Source: Aquipseudomonas alcaligenes NBRC 14159
GTDB lineage: Bacteria > Pseudomonadota > Gammaproteobacteria > Pseudomonadales > Pseudomonadaceae
Direction of reading: 5' to 3'
Assembly (NCBI RefSeq): GCF_000467105.1
Contig: NZ_BATI01000032.1
Location: 1 to 64,000, forward strand
Length of the DNA stretch: 64,000 bases
Shown: positions 44,700 to 55,526 of the stretch, in pieces
How the letters are laid out: each line of letters opens with the position of its first letter
Position numbering within the stretch: position 1 is the stretch's first letter
The notes under the pieces: model-generated
Told to the model about the DNA's origin: nothing
Databases searched by the model: none
Seen by the model: only the letters and a program-made list of their open reading frames with translations
Translations under genes and position numbers: made by a program

Positions 44700-45602
44700 A
44701 TGAATCTGGAAACCAAATGGCTGGAGGACTTCGTCGCCCTGGCCGCCACCCGCAGCTTTTCCCAGGCAGCCGAGAAGCGCTTCGTCACCCAGCCGGCCTT
44801 CAGTCGGCGCATCCGCAGCCTGGAAGCGGCGCTGGGGCTGACCCTGGTCAACCGCACCCGCACGCCGGTGGAGCTGACCGAGTCCGGCCAGCTGTTTCTG
44901 GTCACCGCGCGCAGCATGGTCGAGCAGCTCGGCGAAGTGGTGCGTCACCTGCACCGTGTCGAGGGCCAGCAGGGCGAGGTGCTGCAGATCGCCGCCGCGC
45001 ACTCGCTGACCCTCGGCTTCTTCCCGGAATGGATCGGCCGCCTGCGCCGCGAGGGCCTGCCGCTGTCCACCCGGCTGGTGGCGACCAACGTCGGCGAGGC
45101 GGTGCATTCGCTGCGCGAAGGCAGCTGTGACCTGATCCTCGCCTACTACGACCCGGACGCGGCCATGCAGCTGGCGCCGGACATCTTCCCCTCGCTGCAC
45201 CTTGGCACCACCTCGATGCTGCCGGTGTGCGCGGTGAGTGAGGATGGCGCGCCGCTGTTCAACCTGGAGAGCGGCCAGACCGTGCCGCTGTTGGCCTACA
45301 GCGCCGGTGCCTTCCTCGGCCGCTCGGTGAACCAGCTGCTGCGCCAGCGCGCGCTGCGCTCCACCACCGTGTACGAGACGGCCATGGCCGACAGCCTCAA
45401 GACCATGGCCCTGCAGGGCCTTGGCGTGGCCTGGGTGCCGCGCCTGTCGGTAACCGCCGAGCTGGCCCGCGGCGAGCTGGCCGTGTGCGGTGGCGAGCAG
45501 TGGCAGGTGCCGCTGGAGATCCGCCTGTACCGCTGCGAGCTGTCGCGCAAGGCGGCGGTACGCCTGCTGTGGCGCAAGCTCAAGGAAGGCGCGGGGGTGT
45601 GA
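44700..45602 (+). CDS. LysR-family regulator beside aspA
   Basis: 300 residues. The N-terminal helix-turn-helix WLEDFVALAATRSFSQAAEK ... VTQPAFSRRIRSLE (residues ~7-55) is close to the YjiE/HypT subgroup, followed by the two-lobe effector domain. HypT of E. coli responds to hypochlorite, but here the divergent aspA and the shared palindrome suggest control of aspartate metabolism. The subgroup resemblance rests on the N-terminal wording only. Confidence 0.88.
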   Translation: MNLETKWLEDFVALAATRSFSQAAEKRFVTQPAFSRRIRSLEAALGLTLVNRTRTPVELTESGQLFLVTARSMVEQLGEVVRHLHRVEGQQGEVLQIAAAHSLTLGFFPEWIGRLRREGLPLSTRLVATNVGEAVHSLREGSCDLILAYYDPDAAMQLAPDIFPSLHLGTTSMLPVCAVSEDGAPLFNLESGQTVPLLAYSAGAFLGRSVNQLLRQRALRSTTVYETAMADSLKTMALQGLGVAWVPRLSVTAELARGELAVCGGEQWQVPLEIRLYRCELSRKAAVRLLWRKLKEGAGV

Positions 45603-45674
45603 CCGTGATCCCCTGGGCGATGCCCGCGTGCGGCTAGAATTGCGCCTCCGCCATTGCCGCCAAGGAGGGCTGCC

Positions 45675-46526
45675 ATGCGCTTGCTGGCCAGTCTGCTGTT
45701 CTGCCTGTTGTTGAGTGGTTGCAACGAGGATCAACTGATCCTGCGCTTCAATGTGTCTGTCGCTGGCGAGTCCGGCCCCGGCATCAATGCGACGCTGGAG
45801 CGCGCGCTGCGGGCGGCGCTGGTGAGCCAGCAGATCGACGCGCAGCGTATCGGCGTGCGCCGACTGGACGGCGACGGCCTTGCGGTTAGCTTCAGCGGGG
45901 CGCCGCTCAGCGCGGCCGAGCGCCAGCGCCTGCAGGACTATCTCGGCGCCATCCTGGCGGCCCGTGCTACCTGGAACGAGCGCGTGCGTCTGGAGCTGCA
46001 GATGGAGCGCCTGGACGCGGAGTACATGGCCCTGATGCCCCAGGGCGAGGTGCGCGAGAGGATGCTGGATCAGCTGGCACTGGTGCAGCCGAGCTATGAC
46101 GTGGGTCTGACGTTCGACGGGCTGCCCGGTCTCGGCGATGAGGGGCGGCTTTGCCAGGTTGAGGCGGGGTTGGACGCTGCGCTGCCACGGCTGCGCTTTT
46201 TCTTCGAGAACAGTAGCTCCCCCAAGAAGCTGGAAGCCCTTGTGCAGCAGGCCCTCCCGACGCTGATCATTCGCGACACGCTGGTCGTTCCGCACGTCTG
46301 GCACTTCGCCGACCCGGACTTGCAGCGCCTGGTGACGAGCAAGCAGGTGCAGGTTCGCCTGCCTGAGCTGGGTGGTGACCGGCTCGGCTTTGCCATCCCC
46401 GCGCAGGAAACGGATGCGCTGGCCGGCTGTGCCGAGGCCGTGGCGGCACTCGGCAGGCCGTTCTCGCTGTTCTACGGCGCCGGCATGGATCGCCTGGTTG
46501 ACGTCGAGTATCGCTGGCGCGACTAA
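45675..46526 (+). CDS. putative lipoprotein, paralogue of the protein at 57468
   Basis: 283 residues. Lipoprotein signal MRLLASLLFCLLLSGC with the lipid-modified Cys at residue 16, followed by NEDQLILRF. AAGGAGG precedes the ATG. Mature features shared with the second copy are the GC-x-x-D-x-L-x-LRF start, LSAAERQRLQDYLGAILAAR, a lone Cys near the end, and the closing GRPFSLFYGAGMDRLVDVEY. No known family recognised. It lies convergent with aauR. An envelope role is likely from the lipobox; nothing more can be said. Confidence 0.83.
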   Translation: MRLLASLLFCLLLSGCNEDQLILRFNVSVAGESGPGINATLERALRAALVSQQIDAQRIGVRRLDGDGLAVSFSGAPLSAAERQRLQDYLGAILAARATWNERVRLELQMERLDAEYMALMPQGEVRERMLDQLALVQPSYDVGLTFDGLPGLGDEGRLCQVEAGLDAALPRLRFFFENSSSPKKLEALVQQALPTLIIRDTLVVPHVWHFADPDLQRLVTSKQVQVRLPELGGDRLGFAIPAQETDALAGCAEAVAALGRPFSLFYGAGMDRLVDVEYRWRD

Positions 46527-46538
46527 TCAGCCGCCGGC

Positions 46539-47862
<1,324 letters not shown>

Positions 47863-47870
<8 letters not shown>

Positions 47871-49731
47871 GGCGGGGCTCCTCCAGGGGCAGAGTGAGGA
47901 CGAAGGCGGTGCCGCCTTCCTTCGGGTGGCGCACGGCCAGGCTGCCGGCGGCGGCCGCTGCGAGGCTGGCCGAGAGGGTCAGGCCGAGGCCGAGGCCCTT
48001 CTCGCCGGGCTTGGTGGTGAAGAAGGGCTCGAACAGGTGCGCGCGCAGGTCCGGCGGGATGCCGGCGCCGCTGTCGCGCACCTCCAGTACGTAGTCGGCG
48101 CCCTGCGCCGCGCCGCTCAGCCACAGCTCGCGGCGCGGCTGCTCGCGCAGGGCGTCGAGGGCGTTGCTCAGCAGGTTGACCAGGATCTGCTCCAGGCGGG
48201 TCTGGTCGATGGCCAGGCGCGCCTCGGCGAAGGCGCGGTGCAGGGTCGGGCGCTCCTGCTCGATGCGGCTGTGCAGGAGGAACAGCGCGGCGTCCACCGC
48301 CTGCTCCAGGCTGGCCTGGCCCTGGTCGCCGCCGCGTCGGGCGAAGGCGCGCAGGCTGGCGGTGATGCGGCCCATGCGGTCGACCAGTTCGCCGATCGCC
48401 TGCAGGTTGCTGCCGGCGGTGTCCAGCGCGCCGCGTTCGAGGAAGCGCGCGGCGTTCGCCGACAGGGTACGCAGCGCCGCCAGCGGCTGGTTCAGCTCGT
48501 GGGCGATGCTGGTCGACATCTGCCCGATCACCGCCAGCTTGCCGGCCTGCACCAGGCCGTCCTGGGCCTGACGCAGGGTGGCTTCGGTCTGCTGGCGCTC
48601 GCGCACTTCGTCCTGCAGCAGGCGGTTGCTGGCGGACAGGTCGAGGGTGCGCTCGGCGATCTTGCGTTCCAGGTCGGCGTTGGCCGCCTGCAGCGCTTCG
48701 CGCGCCGCCAGGCGGGTGGCGATCACCTTGCGCCGCTGGTTCAGCGCCAGGCCGCCGAAGATCAGCAGGGCGCAGGCCACGCCGGCCAGCAGGCCGTGGC
48801 TGACGGCGGCGCGGCGCTGCTCGGCCAGCGGCGTGAGCAGGGTCAGGTGCCAGGGCGTGTCGGCCAGGGCGCGGGTCTGTTGCAGGTAGTCCAGCGGCTG
48901 GCCGGCGGGGCCGCGCAGGCGCACTTCCTCGAGGCCGTCGCCCAGCGCGCGGCGCGCCAGCGGTTGCAGTTCTTCCAGCGCCGCCCAGTGGTATTGCAGG
49001 CTGCGCGCCAGGCGTTCGCGGGTGGCGTCGTCCAGCGGTCGCACGGCCTTGAGCCGGCGTTTCGGGTCGCTGGAGAGGATGATGATGCCGTTCTCGTCGC
49101 TGACGTAGGCTTCCACGCGGGCGTCGGCCCAGCGCTTCTCCAGGGCGTCGAGGCGCACCTTGACCACCGCCACGCCGATCACCCGGCCATTGCCGCGCAG
49201 GCCGTGGGCCAGGTAGTAGCCTGGCTCGCCGGTGGTGCTGCCGATGCCGTAGAAGCGCCCCGGTTCACCGCGCACGGCCTGCTTGTAGTAGTCGCGGAAC
49301 GACAGGTCCTCGCCCAGGTAGCTGTCCGGCTGGCTCCAGTTGCTGGTGGCGACCACCCGGCCGTCGAGGTCGAGCACGTACACCGCCAGGCTGCCGGCAC
49401 GGCGGTTGAGGCCTTCGAGATGATCGTTGAGGCGCTGCCGGCGGTAGCGACCGGGGGTCAGCAGCAGGCGGCTGACGCTGCTTTCCAGTTCCAGCAGGCT
49501 GGGCAGGTAGGTGTACTTGCCGATCTCGCTTTCCACCGCGCGGGCGTTGAGCTCCAGCTGGCGCTCGCCGCCCTCGGCCAGGTCACGGATGCCGGCCGCC
49601 TCGCTGAGGCGGTAGCCGGCGTAGCCGCAGCCGAGCACCAGGGCGATGCCCAGCAGGGTCAGCAGGATCTGGCGGAACAGGCGTGGCTTCACGGCAAGCA
49701 CGGGCGGGACGCTGGGGGAGGGGCATTGCAT
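47863..49731 (-). CDS. aauS: sensor histidine kinase of acidic amino-acid uptake
   Basis: 622 residues. One membrane helix at ~22-45 (ILLTLLGIALVLGCGYAGYR), a periplasmic dCache-like sensor at ~50-310 (SNWSQPDSYLGEDLSFRDYY), and a second membrane helix at ~325-345. A coiled linker follows, then the H box IGQMSTSIAHELNQPLAAL (about residue 405), and the N, G1, F and G2 boxes (LVNLLSNALDAL, DSGAGIPPD, FEPFFTTK, GLGLGLTLS). DctB-like. I start at the ATG at 49731; the open frame continues upstream only through repeat DNA. It overlaps aauR by 8 nt and follows aatP in the same direction. Confidence 0.88.
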
Positions 49732-49773
49732 CACAGTCGTCCGGGGCTGGGTAGGGAGAGGGGGAGGTGCCGA

Positions 49774-49940
49774 TGAGTCCCTCACCCCTGGCCCCTCTCC
49801 CGAGGGGAGAGGGGGAATCGGATCTACTCGGCGGATGGCACGAGGCAAATGCTCCCTCTCCCGTTTACGGGAGAGGGTTGGGGAGAGGGCTACGGGGCCT
49901 TCCCTCTCCCCCAGCCCCTCTCCCACAAGTGGGAGAGGGG
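49774..49940. repeat. array of CCCTCTCCC-type palindromes between aatP and aauS
   Basis: Three successive palindromes: CCTCTCCCGAGGGGAGAGG (about 49793-49812), CTCTCCCGTTTACGGGAGAGG (about 49856-49876) and CTCTCCCACAAGTGGGAGAGG (about 49917-49937). They are separated by two ~40-nt spacers. The stems could stabilise or end the aatJQMP transcript before aauSR. Confidence 0.75.
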
Positions 49941-49949
49941 AGGTTTCGC

Positions 49950-50680
<731 letters not shown>

Positions 50681-50684
<4 letters not shown>

Positions 50685-51349
50685 ACGGCTAACCTTTTCT
50701 GCAGGAGCTTGACCAGCTGCGAGGCGGCGAAGCTGATGGTGAAGTACATGAGGCCGGCGAAGATCAGGAACTCGTGCGGCTGGCCGAGGATGTCGCCGCG
50801 CGAGCGGGCGGCGTTGAGGAAGTCCATCAGGCCCACGGTGTAGACCAGCGAGGTGTCCTGGAACAGGATGATGCTCTGCTGCAGCAGCAGCGGTGTCATC
50901 TTGCGGAAGGCCTGCGGCAGGATGATCAGGCGCATGCTCTGCGCGTAGGTCATGCCCAGCGCGGAGGCGGCGCCCATTTGGCCCTTGGGGATGGCCTGGA
51001 TGCCGGCGCGGACGATCTCGCAGAAGTAGGCCGCCTCGAACATCACGAAAGCCACCAGGCACGAGGTGAAGGCGCCCACCGGGGTGTCCTCGCCGGTGAT
51101 CCAGCGCAGGATGAAGGGCACCGCGAAGTAGAACCAGGTGATCACCAGCAGCAGCGGGATGGAGCGGAAGTAGTTGACGTAGGTGGCGGCGGCATTGGCC
51201 AGCAGGCGGTTGTGCGACAGCCGTGCGATGGCCAGCAGGGTGCCCAGCACCACGCCGCCGAGCACGCCCAGCACCATCAGCTGCAGGGTCATCAGCATGC
51301 CGTTCCACAGGCCCGGCAGGGCCGGGACGATAGCGCTGAAATCCATCAT
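50681..51349 (-). CDS. aatM: glutamate/aspartate ABC transporter permease
   Basis: 222 residues beginning MMDFSAIVPALPGLWNGML. About five membrane helices. The ATPase docking loop is RAGIQAIPKGQMGAASALGM (about residues 115-134), and the GltK-type SIPLLLVITWFYFAVPFIL segment lies earlier. GGGAGG lies just before the double ATG; either Met may start. It overlaps both neighbours by 4 nt, giving tight translational coupling. Confidence 0.93.
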
Positions 51350-52092
51350 TTGCCTCCCACGGCGATCAGGCCGGGCACCGCGACCTTCTTCTCGATCAGG
51401 CGCATCAGCAGCATCAGGCTCATGTTCAGGGTGAAGTAGATCAGCGTGGCCAGGGTGAAGGCCTCGAACAGGTTGGCGCTGAATTCGGCGGTCTGCTTGG
51501 TCTGCGCCAGCAGCTCCATGAGGCCGATCAGCGAGGCCACCGAGGAGTTCTTGAAGATGTTGAGGAACTCGCTGGTCAGCGGCGGAATGATGATGCGGAA
51601 CGCCTGCGGCAGCAGGACGTTGGCGTAGATCTGCGGCAGGCGGAAGCCCAGCGCGTAGCCGGCGGCCAGCTGGCCCTTGGGTAGCGCCTGGATGCCGGTG
51701 CGCACCTGCTCGCAGACGCGCGCGGCGGTGAACAGGCCGAGGCACACGACCACGCTGATGAAGGCCGAGGTGGCCGGGTTGAGGTCCTGCTTGAACCACA
51801 TTTCCAGCGGCTCGGGCAGCAGGTCCGGCACCAGGAAGTACCAGAGGAACAGCTGCACCAGCAGCGGTACGTTGCGGAACAGCTCCACGTAGCAGGTGGC
51901 GAAGCCGCTGATCCAGCGGTTCGGCACGGTGCGCATCACGCCGAGCAGCGAGCCCAGCAGCAGGGCGATCAGCCAGCCGGCCAGGGCGATGGCGATGGTC
52001 CAGCCCAGGCCGGTGACGAACCAGTCCAGGTAGATCTCGTTGCCGATGCCGGTGGACTTGAAGAACACGCCCCAGTCCCAGTTGTAATTCAT
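51346..52092 (-). CDS. aatQ: glutamate/aspartate ABC transporter permease
   Basis: 248 residues, GltJ type. N-terminal NWDWGVFFKSTGIGNEIYLDW, about five membrane helices, FRNVPLLVQLFLWYFLVPD, and the docking loop RTGIQALPKGQLAAGYALGF (about 131-150). It pairs with AatM in the channel. Separated from aatJ by 209 nt holding a strong hairpin, which probably lowers permease expression relative to the binding protein. Confidence 0.93.
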   Translation of the reverse strand: MNYNWDWGVFFKSTGIGNEIYLDWFVTGLGWTIAIALAGWLIALLLGSLLGVMRTVPNRWISGFATCYVELFRNVPLLVQLFLWYFLVPDLLPEPLEMWFKQDLNPATSAFISVVVCLGLFTAARVCEQVRTGIQALPKGQLAAGYALGFRLPQIYANVLLPQAFRIIIPPLTSEFLNIFKNSSVASLIGLMELLAQTKQTAEFSANLFEAFTLATLIYFTLNMSLMLLMRLIEKKVAVPGLIAVGGK

Positions 52093-52114
52093 CTTGGCTA
52101 CCCACGATCAGGGC

Positions 52115-52172
52115 GGACAGGAGCCGGGGCCGACACGGTCCCCCACCGCGGTTGGCGGTGGTGCTCCTGTCC
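52115..52172 (-). promoter_or_regulatory. intercistronic hairpin between aatJ and aatQ
   Basis: Outer 10-bp arms GGACAGGAGC/GCTCCTGTCC enclose inner 7-bp arms CCACCGC/GCGGTGG. There is no U-tract, so it is more likely an mRNA-stabilising or partial attenuating structure than a full terminator. Such stems are common after binding-protein genes in ABC operons. Confidence 0.7.
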
Positions 52173-52301
52173 TGATACTGCGAATGAACGGAAGGCGAGC
52201 ACCTTCCGGCTTCCCGTCACGCCGGCCCTCGTGAGGTCGCGCGCGGGTACCGACAGAGGCTGGCGCCGTCTCCTACCATCGGGCGCCAGCCGAGGTCGCC
52301 G

Positions 52302-53216
52302 TCAGAGTTGCTCGGCGGCCTTGTCGGTCGGGTTGGCGACCAGCTTCTTCAGCTCGTCGCTCATCGGGAAGTTCAGGTTGAGGCCCTTCGGCGGGACCGG
52401 GTTGAGGAACCACTTGTCGTAGATGGCGTTGACTTCGCCGGACTTGAAGGTGGCGATCAGCGCCTCGTCGACCACTGCCTTGAACGCCGGGTCACCCTTG
52501 CGCACCATGCAGCCGTAGATCTCGTAGGACTGCGGGGTGCCGACCACGTGCCAGTCGGCCGGCTTCTTGGCCTTGGCCATTTCGCCGGCGAGCAGGGCGT
52601 CGTCCATCATGAAGGCCACGGCGCGGCCGGATTCCAGCATCAGGAAGGACTCGCCATGGTCCTTGGCCGAGATGATGTTCATGCCCATCTGCTTCTCGGC
52701 GTTCATTGCCTTGAGCAGGCGCTCGGAGGTGGTGCCGGCGGTGGTCACCACGTTCTTGCCCTTGAGGTCGGGGAAGTCGGCGATGCCGGAAGTGGTCTTG
52801 GTCAGCAGGCGGGTGCCCACCTCGAAGATGCCGACGGAGAAGTCGACCTGCTGCTGGCGCTCGACGTTGTTGGTGGTGGAGCCGCACTCCAGGTCCACGG
52901 TGCCGTTCTGTACCAGCGGGATGCGGGTCTGCGACGTCACCAGGTTGTAGCGCACCTTGAGGTCGGGCATGCCCAGCTTCTGCTTGATCGCCTCGACCGC
53001 TTTCAGCTGCAGGTCATGCGAGTAGCCTTCCGGCCGCTGCGGGTCGCTGCCGAAGTAGGAGAAGGGGATGGAGGAGTCGCGATGGCCGAGGACGATGGTG
53101 CCGCTGTCCTTGATCTTCTTCAGGGTGCCGGTCAGTTCTTCGGCCAGGGCCGGGGCGCTGCACAGGCTGGCGGCCAGGGCGAAACCGATGGCGCGGGAGA
53201 GAGTGCTCTTGGTCAT
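52302..53216 (-). CDS. aatJ: glutamate/aspartate-binding periplasmic protein
   Basis: 304 residues. Signal peptide ending ASLCSAPALA|EELTG (about residue 25). SBP_bac_3 fold: GHRDSSIPFSYFG, the family strand VDLECGSTTNNVERQQQVDF (about 110-129), and GESFLMLESGRAVAFMMDD. These match GltI/AatJ, which deliver glutamate and aspartate. First gene of aatJQMP. A near-consensus sigma-54 promoter lies ~67 nt upstream, in line with AauR control. Confidence 0.94.
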   Translation of the reverse strand: MTKSTLSRAIGFALAASLCSAPALAEELTGTLKKIKDSGTIVLGHRDSSIPFSYFGSDPQRPEGYSHDLQLKAVEAIKQKLGMPDLKVRYNLVTSQTRIPLVQNGTVDLECGSTTNNVERQQQVDFSVGIFEVGTRLLTKTTSGIADFPDLKGKNVVTTAGTTSERLLKAMNAEKQMGMNIISAKDHGESFLMLESGRAVAFMMDDALLAGEMAKAKKPADWHVVGTPQSYEIYGCMVRKGDPAFKAVVDEALIATFKSGEVNAIYDKWFLNPVPPKGLNLNFPMSDELKKLVANPTDKAAEQL

Positions 53217-53282
53217 GCTGATTCTCGCTGTTGTTGTTGTCGTGGGGCGGATGGGTGCGGACCATCCCTGCGAGGACCTAGA

Positions 53283-53297
53283 GCAGGTACTGTGCCA
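53283..53297 (-). promoter_or_regulatory. sigma-54 promoter of the aat operon
   Basis: Minus-strand TGGCAC-AGTAC-CTGC. It has a perfect -24 box, an invariant -12 GC and correct spacing, 67 nt before the aatJ ATG. The A/T-rich 53310-53345 stretch just upstream could bind AauR or IHF. Confidence 0.78.
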
Positions 53298-53425
53298 GGC
53301 GCTGTATTCCTGTTTAAGTCATTGAAATTAAAGAATTAATTATTTGGCGGCGAGGGCTGCGCCAGCGCCGCGCGTTCGGTGGGGCGAACGGCGGCGCGGC
53401 GGGCGTTCGGAATTCCGAATGGAGA

Positions 53426-53446
53426 TGCCCCGCCGATGGCGGGGCA
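53426..53446 (-). terminator. hairpin after the 264-residue secreted protein gene
   Basis: TGCCCCGCC/GGCGGGGCA stem with a 3-nt loop, 7 nt past the stop at 53453. No T-run follows, so it is a weak or factor-assisted terminator. A TTCGGAATTCCGAA palindrome lies just beyond, at about 53406-53419. Confidence 0.5.
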
Positions 53447-53452
53447 GAGGGA

Positions 53453-54247
53453 TCAGCGGTTGCGCAGGAAGGCGTTGATGAACTCGCCCTGGTTGGGCGC
53501 GTCCTGCTCGGTGCTGAAGACCAGCCTGCCATCCTTCTCGCGCAGCTTCATCGCCTTGTCGAAGCGGCATTCCACCCCCTTGAGGCTGGCAACCTGCGCC
53601 TTGAAGTCGGCATCGCTCTCACACAGGCTGGCCAGCTGGTTGACCACCTCGCCGCAATAGCCGGCGATGCTCAGCGCCTTCATCTTCTCGTCGTCGATGG
53701 CGTTCCACTCCACCCGCGTCTGCAGCGGTACGCCGCAGGCTTCGCTGGCTTCCTCATCGAGTTCCTTGAGCAGGCGTTTGTTGGTCTGCAGGTGCTTGCT
53801 GCGGTCGAAGCGGGCCAGCTTCTCCTGCAGGCCCTCGCTCTGCTGCTGTTCGTACAGGGCCAGCAGTTCGGCCGGCTTGGCCTTCTTGCTCAGCGTCTCG
53901 TCGAAGGTCAGCGGGAAGCCGGGGGTTTCCGGCAGGTACAGCTGGTAGCTCTCGCCGTCCCAGCCCTGGCGCTTGAGCAGCATGTTGTAGCGGCCACCGT
54001 CGAGGGTGGTGCTGTAGTCGCGCTCCTGGTTGCCGCGGTCGTCGACCTCGGTGAGGAACACCACCGAGTCCAGCGGGTGGTTGAGGCCCTTGACCTGCAA
54101 CAGCGCCTGCTGGCCGTCGGCGCTGGGCGCGAGCGTCACCATCACGCCCGTGCCGGTATCGAACACCTGGGGGTACTTTGCCAGTTCGAGGGCCTGGGCC
54201 TGGGCGGCCAGCAGCAGGGAAGCGACAAAAAGGGAGGGCTTGTGCAT
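53453..54247 (-). CDS. secreted protein of unknown function
   Basis: 264 residues. Signal peptide SLLLAAQAQA|LELAKYP (about residue 19). AAGGA precedes the ATG. The first ~100 mature residues look like a beta domain (GTGVMVTLAPSADGQQALLQ; HPLDSVVFLTEVDDRGNQER). The rest is helical and charged with several Cys (SEACGVP, GYCGEV, SLCESD, VECRFD) that may pair. I do not recognise a named family. It is convergent with nothing and 68 nt downstream of adhP on the same strand, so it may follow adhP on one transcript. Confidence 0.78.
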   Translation of the reverse strand: MHKPSLFVASLLLAAQAQALELAKYPQVFDTGTGVMVTLAPSADGQQALLQVKGLNHPLDSVVFLTEVDDRGNQERDYSTTLDGGRYNMLLKRQGWDGESYQLYLPETPGFPLTFDETLSKKAKPAELLALYEQQQSEGLQEKLARFDRSKHLQTNKRLLKELDEEASEACGVPLQTRVEWNAIDDEKMKALSIAGYCGEVVNQLASLCESDADFKAQVASLKGVECRFDKAMKLREKDGRLVFSTEQDAPNQGEFINAFLRNR

Positions 54248-54315
54248 GACAACATCCTTGTCTAATGAAAGAGCCGCCAGCATAGCCAATGCCCGCGGCC
54301 CGGTCTGTGCGCCGG

Positions 54316-55338
54316 CTAGAACTCCAGCACCATGCGCCCCTCGATGCGCCCGGCACGCAGGTCGCCGAAGATGGCGTTGATCTGCTCCAGGCGGCCGCGC
54401 TGGATGGTGGCCTGGACCTGGCCCTCGGCGGCGAAGTCCAGCGCCTCCTGCAGGTCGGCGCGGGTGCCGACGATGGAGCCGGTGATATGGATGGCCTTGA
54501 GCACCACGTCGAAGATCGGCGTCGGGAAATCGCCCGGCGGCAGCCCCACCAGCGCCACCGTGCCGCGCCGGCGCACCATGCCGATGGCCTGGCCGAAGGC
54601 GCGGGTGGACACGGCGGTAACCAGCACGCCGTGGGCGCCGCCGATTTCCTCCTGCAGCACCGCGGCAGGGTCCTGGTCGCGCGCGTTCACCGTCAGGCTG
54701 GCGCCCAGGCGCCGCGCCAGGCGCAGCTTGGCATCGTCCACGTCGACCGCCGCCACATGCAGGCCCATGGCGCGCGCATACTGGATCGCCACATGACCCA
54801 GCCCGCCGATGCCGGAGATGGCCACCCACTGCCCCGGGCGGGCGCGGGTTTCCTTGAGGCCCTTGTACACCGTGACGCCGGCGCAGAGGATCGGCGCGAT
54901 CTCGGCGAAGCCGACGCTCGGCGGCAGGATGCCGACATAGTTGGGGTCGGCCAGCACGTATTCGGCGTAGCCGCCGTTGATCGAATAGCCGGTGTTCTGC
55001 TGCTGCTCGCAGAGGGTTTCCCAGCCGGTCAGGCAGTGCTCGCAGCAGCCGCAGGCGCTGTACAGCCAGGGCACGCCGACCCGGTCGCCTTCCTTGACCC
55101 GTGTCACCCCGGCGCCGACCGCCGCCACGTGGCCGACGCCCTCATGTCCGGGGATGAACGGCAGCGTCGGTTTCACCGGCCAGTCGCCGTCCGCCGCATG
55201 CAGGTCGGTGTGGCAGACGCCGCTGGCGGCGATCTTCACCAGTATCTGCCCGGGGCCGGGCAGCGGTACGCGCACTTCCTCCAGGCGCAGCGGTTCGCCG
55301 AAGGCATGTACCACGGCGGCTTTCATCGTTCTGTCCAT
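54316..55338 (-). CDS. adhP: zinc-dependent alcohol dehydrogenase, AdhP type
   Basis: 340 residues, the usual AdhP length. Catalytic zinc region SGVCHTDLHAADGDW and GHEGVGHVAAVG (about 40-75), structural zinc Cys cluster CGCCEHCLTGWETLC, and NAD fold SGIGGLGHVAIQYARAMG (about 172-189). GAGGAA lies before the ATG at 55338; a shorter start 12 nt in has no site. Oxidises ethanol and other primary alcohols with NAD. Corresponds in context to adhA/PA5427, next to purEK and the aspA-side LysR gene in P. aeruginosa. Confidence 0.93.
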   Translation of the reverse strand: MDRTMKAAVVHAFGEPLRLEEVRVPLPGPGQILVKIAASGVCHTDLHAADGDWPVKPTLPFIPGHEGVGHVAAVGAGVTRVKEGDRVGVPWLYSACGCCEHCLTGWETLCEQQQNTGYSINGGYAEYVLADPNYVGILPPSVGFAEIAPILCAGVTVYKGLKETRARPGQWVAISGIGGLGHVAIQYARAMGLHVAAVDVDDAKLRLARRLGASLTVNARDQDPAAVLQEEIGGAHGVLVTAVSTRAFGQAIGMVRRRGTVALVGLPPGDFPTPIFDVVLKAIHITGSIVGTRADLQEALDFAAEGQVQATIQRGRLEQINAIFGDLRAGRIEGRMVLEF

Positions 55339-55526
55339 GACGGGTTCCTCTGCGCGACGGGCCTTCAGTCTCGCTCCGTTGTGCCGGGGCGCATTGAGCT
55401 GGGACAAGAAAAGCGCTGACGGGCGTTCGGGAGAATTCCCGAGCCTTCGGTCAATCGCCCATTGGTGGGCGCTGCGGCCTGGCCTAGAGTGAATCCATCG
55501 TCCGCCGTCGTCGTGCGAGGCTCGCC

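Noticed and set aside
49831..49848. TGGCACGAGGCAAATGC as a sigma-54 promoter
   Set aside because: The GG-to-GC spacing is wrong and it points away from any gene start inside the repeat array.
49732..49926. N-terminal extension of the aauS reading frame
   Set aside because: The extra ~65 codons run through the CCCTCTCCC repeat array and have no ribosome site. The membrane helix and sensor begin after the ATG at 49731.
49774..49940. Possible CRISPR array
   Set aside because: Three palindromic units with unequal loops, and the same units occur singly elsewhere. There are no uniform spacers or cas genes; these are REP-like elements.
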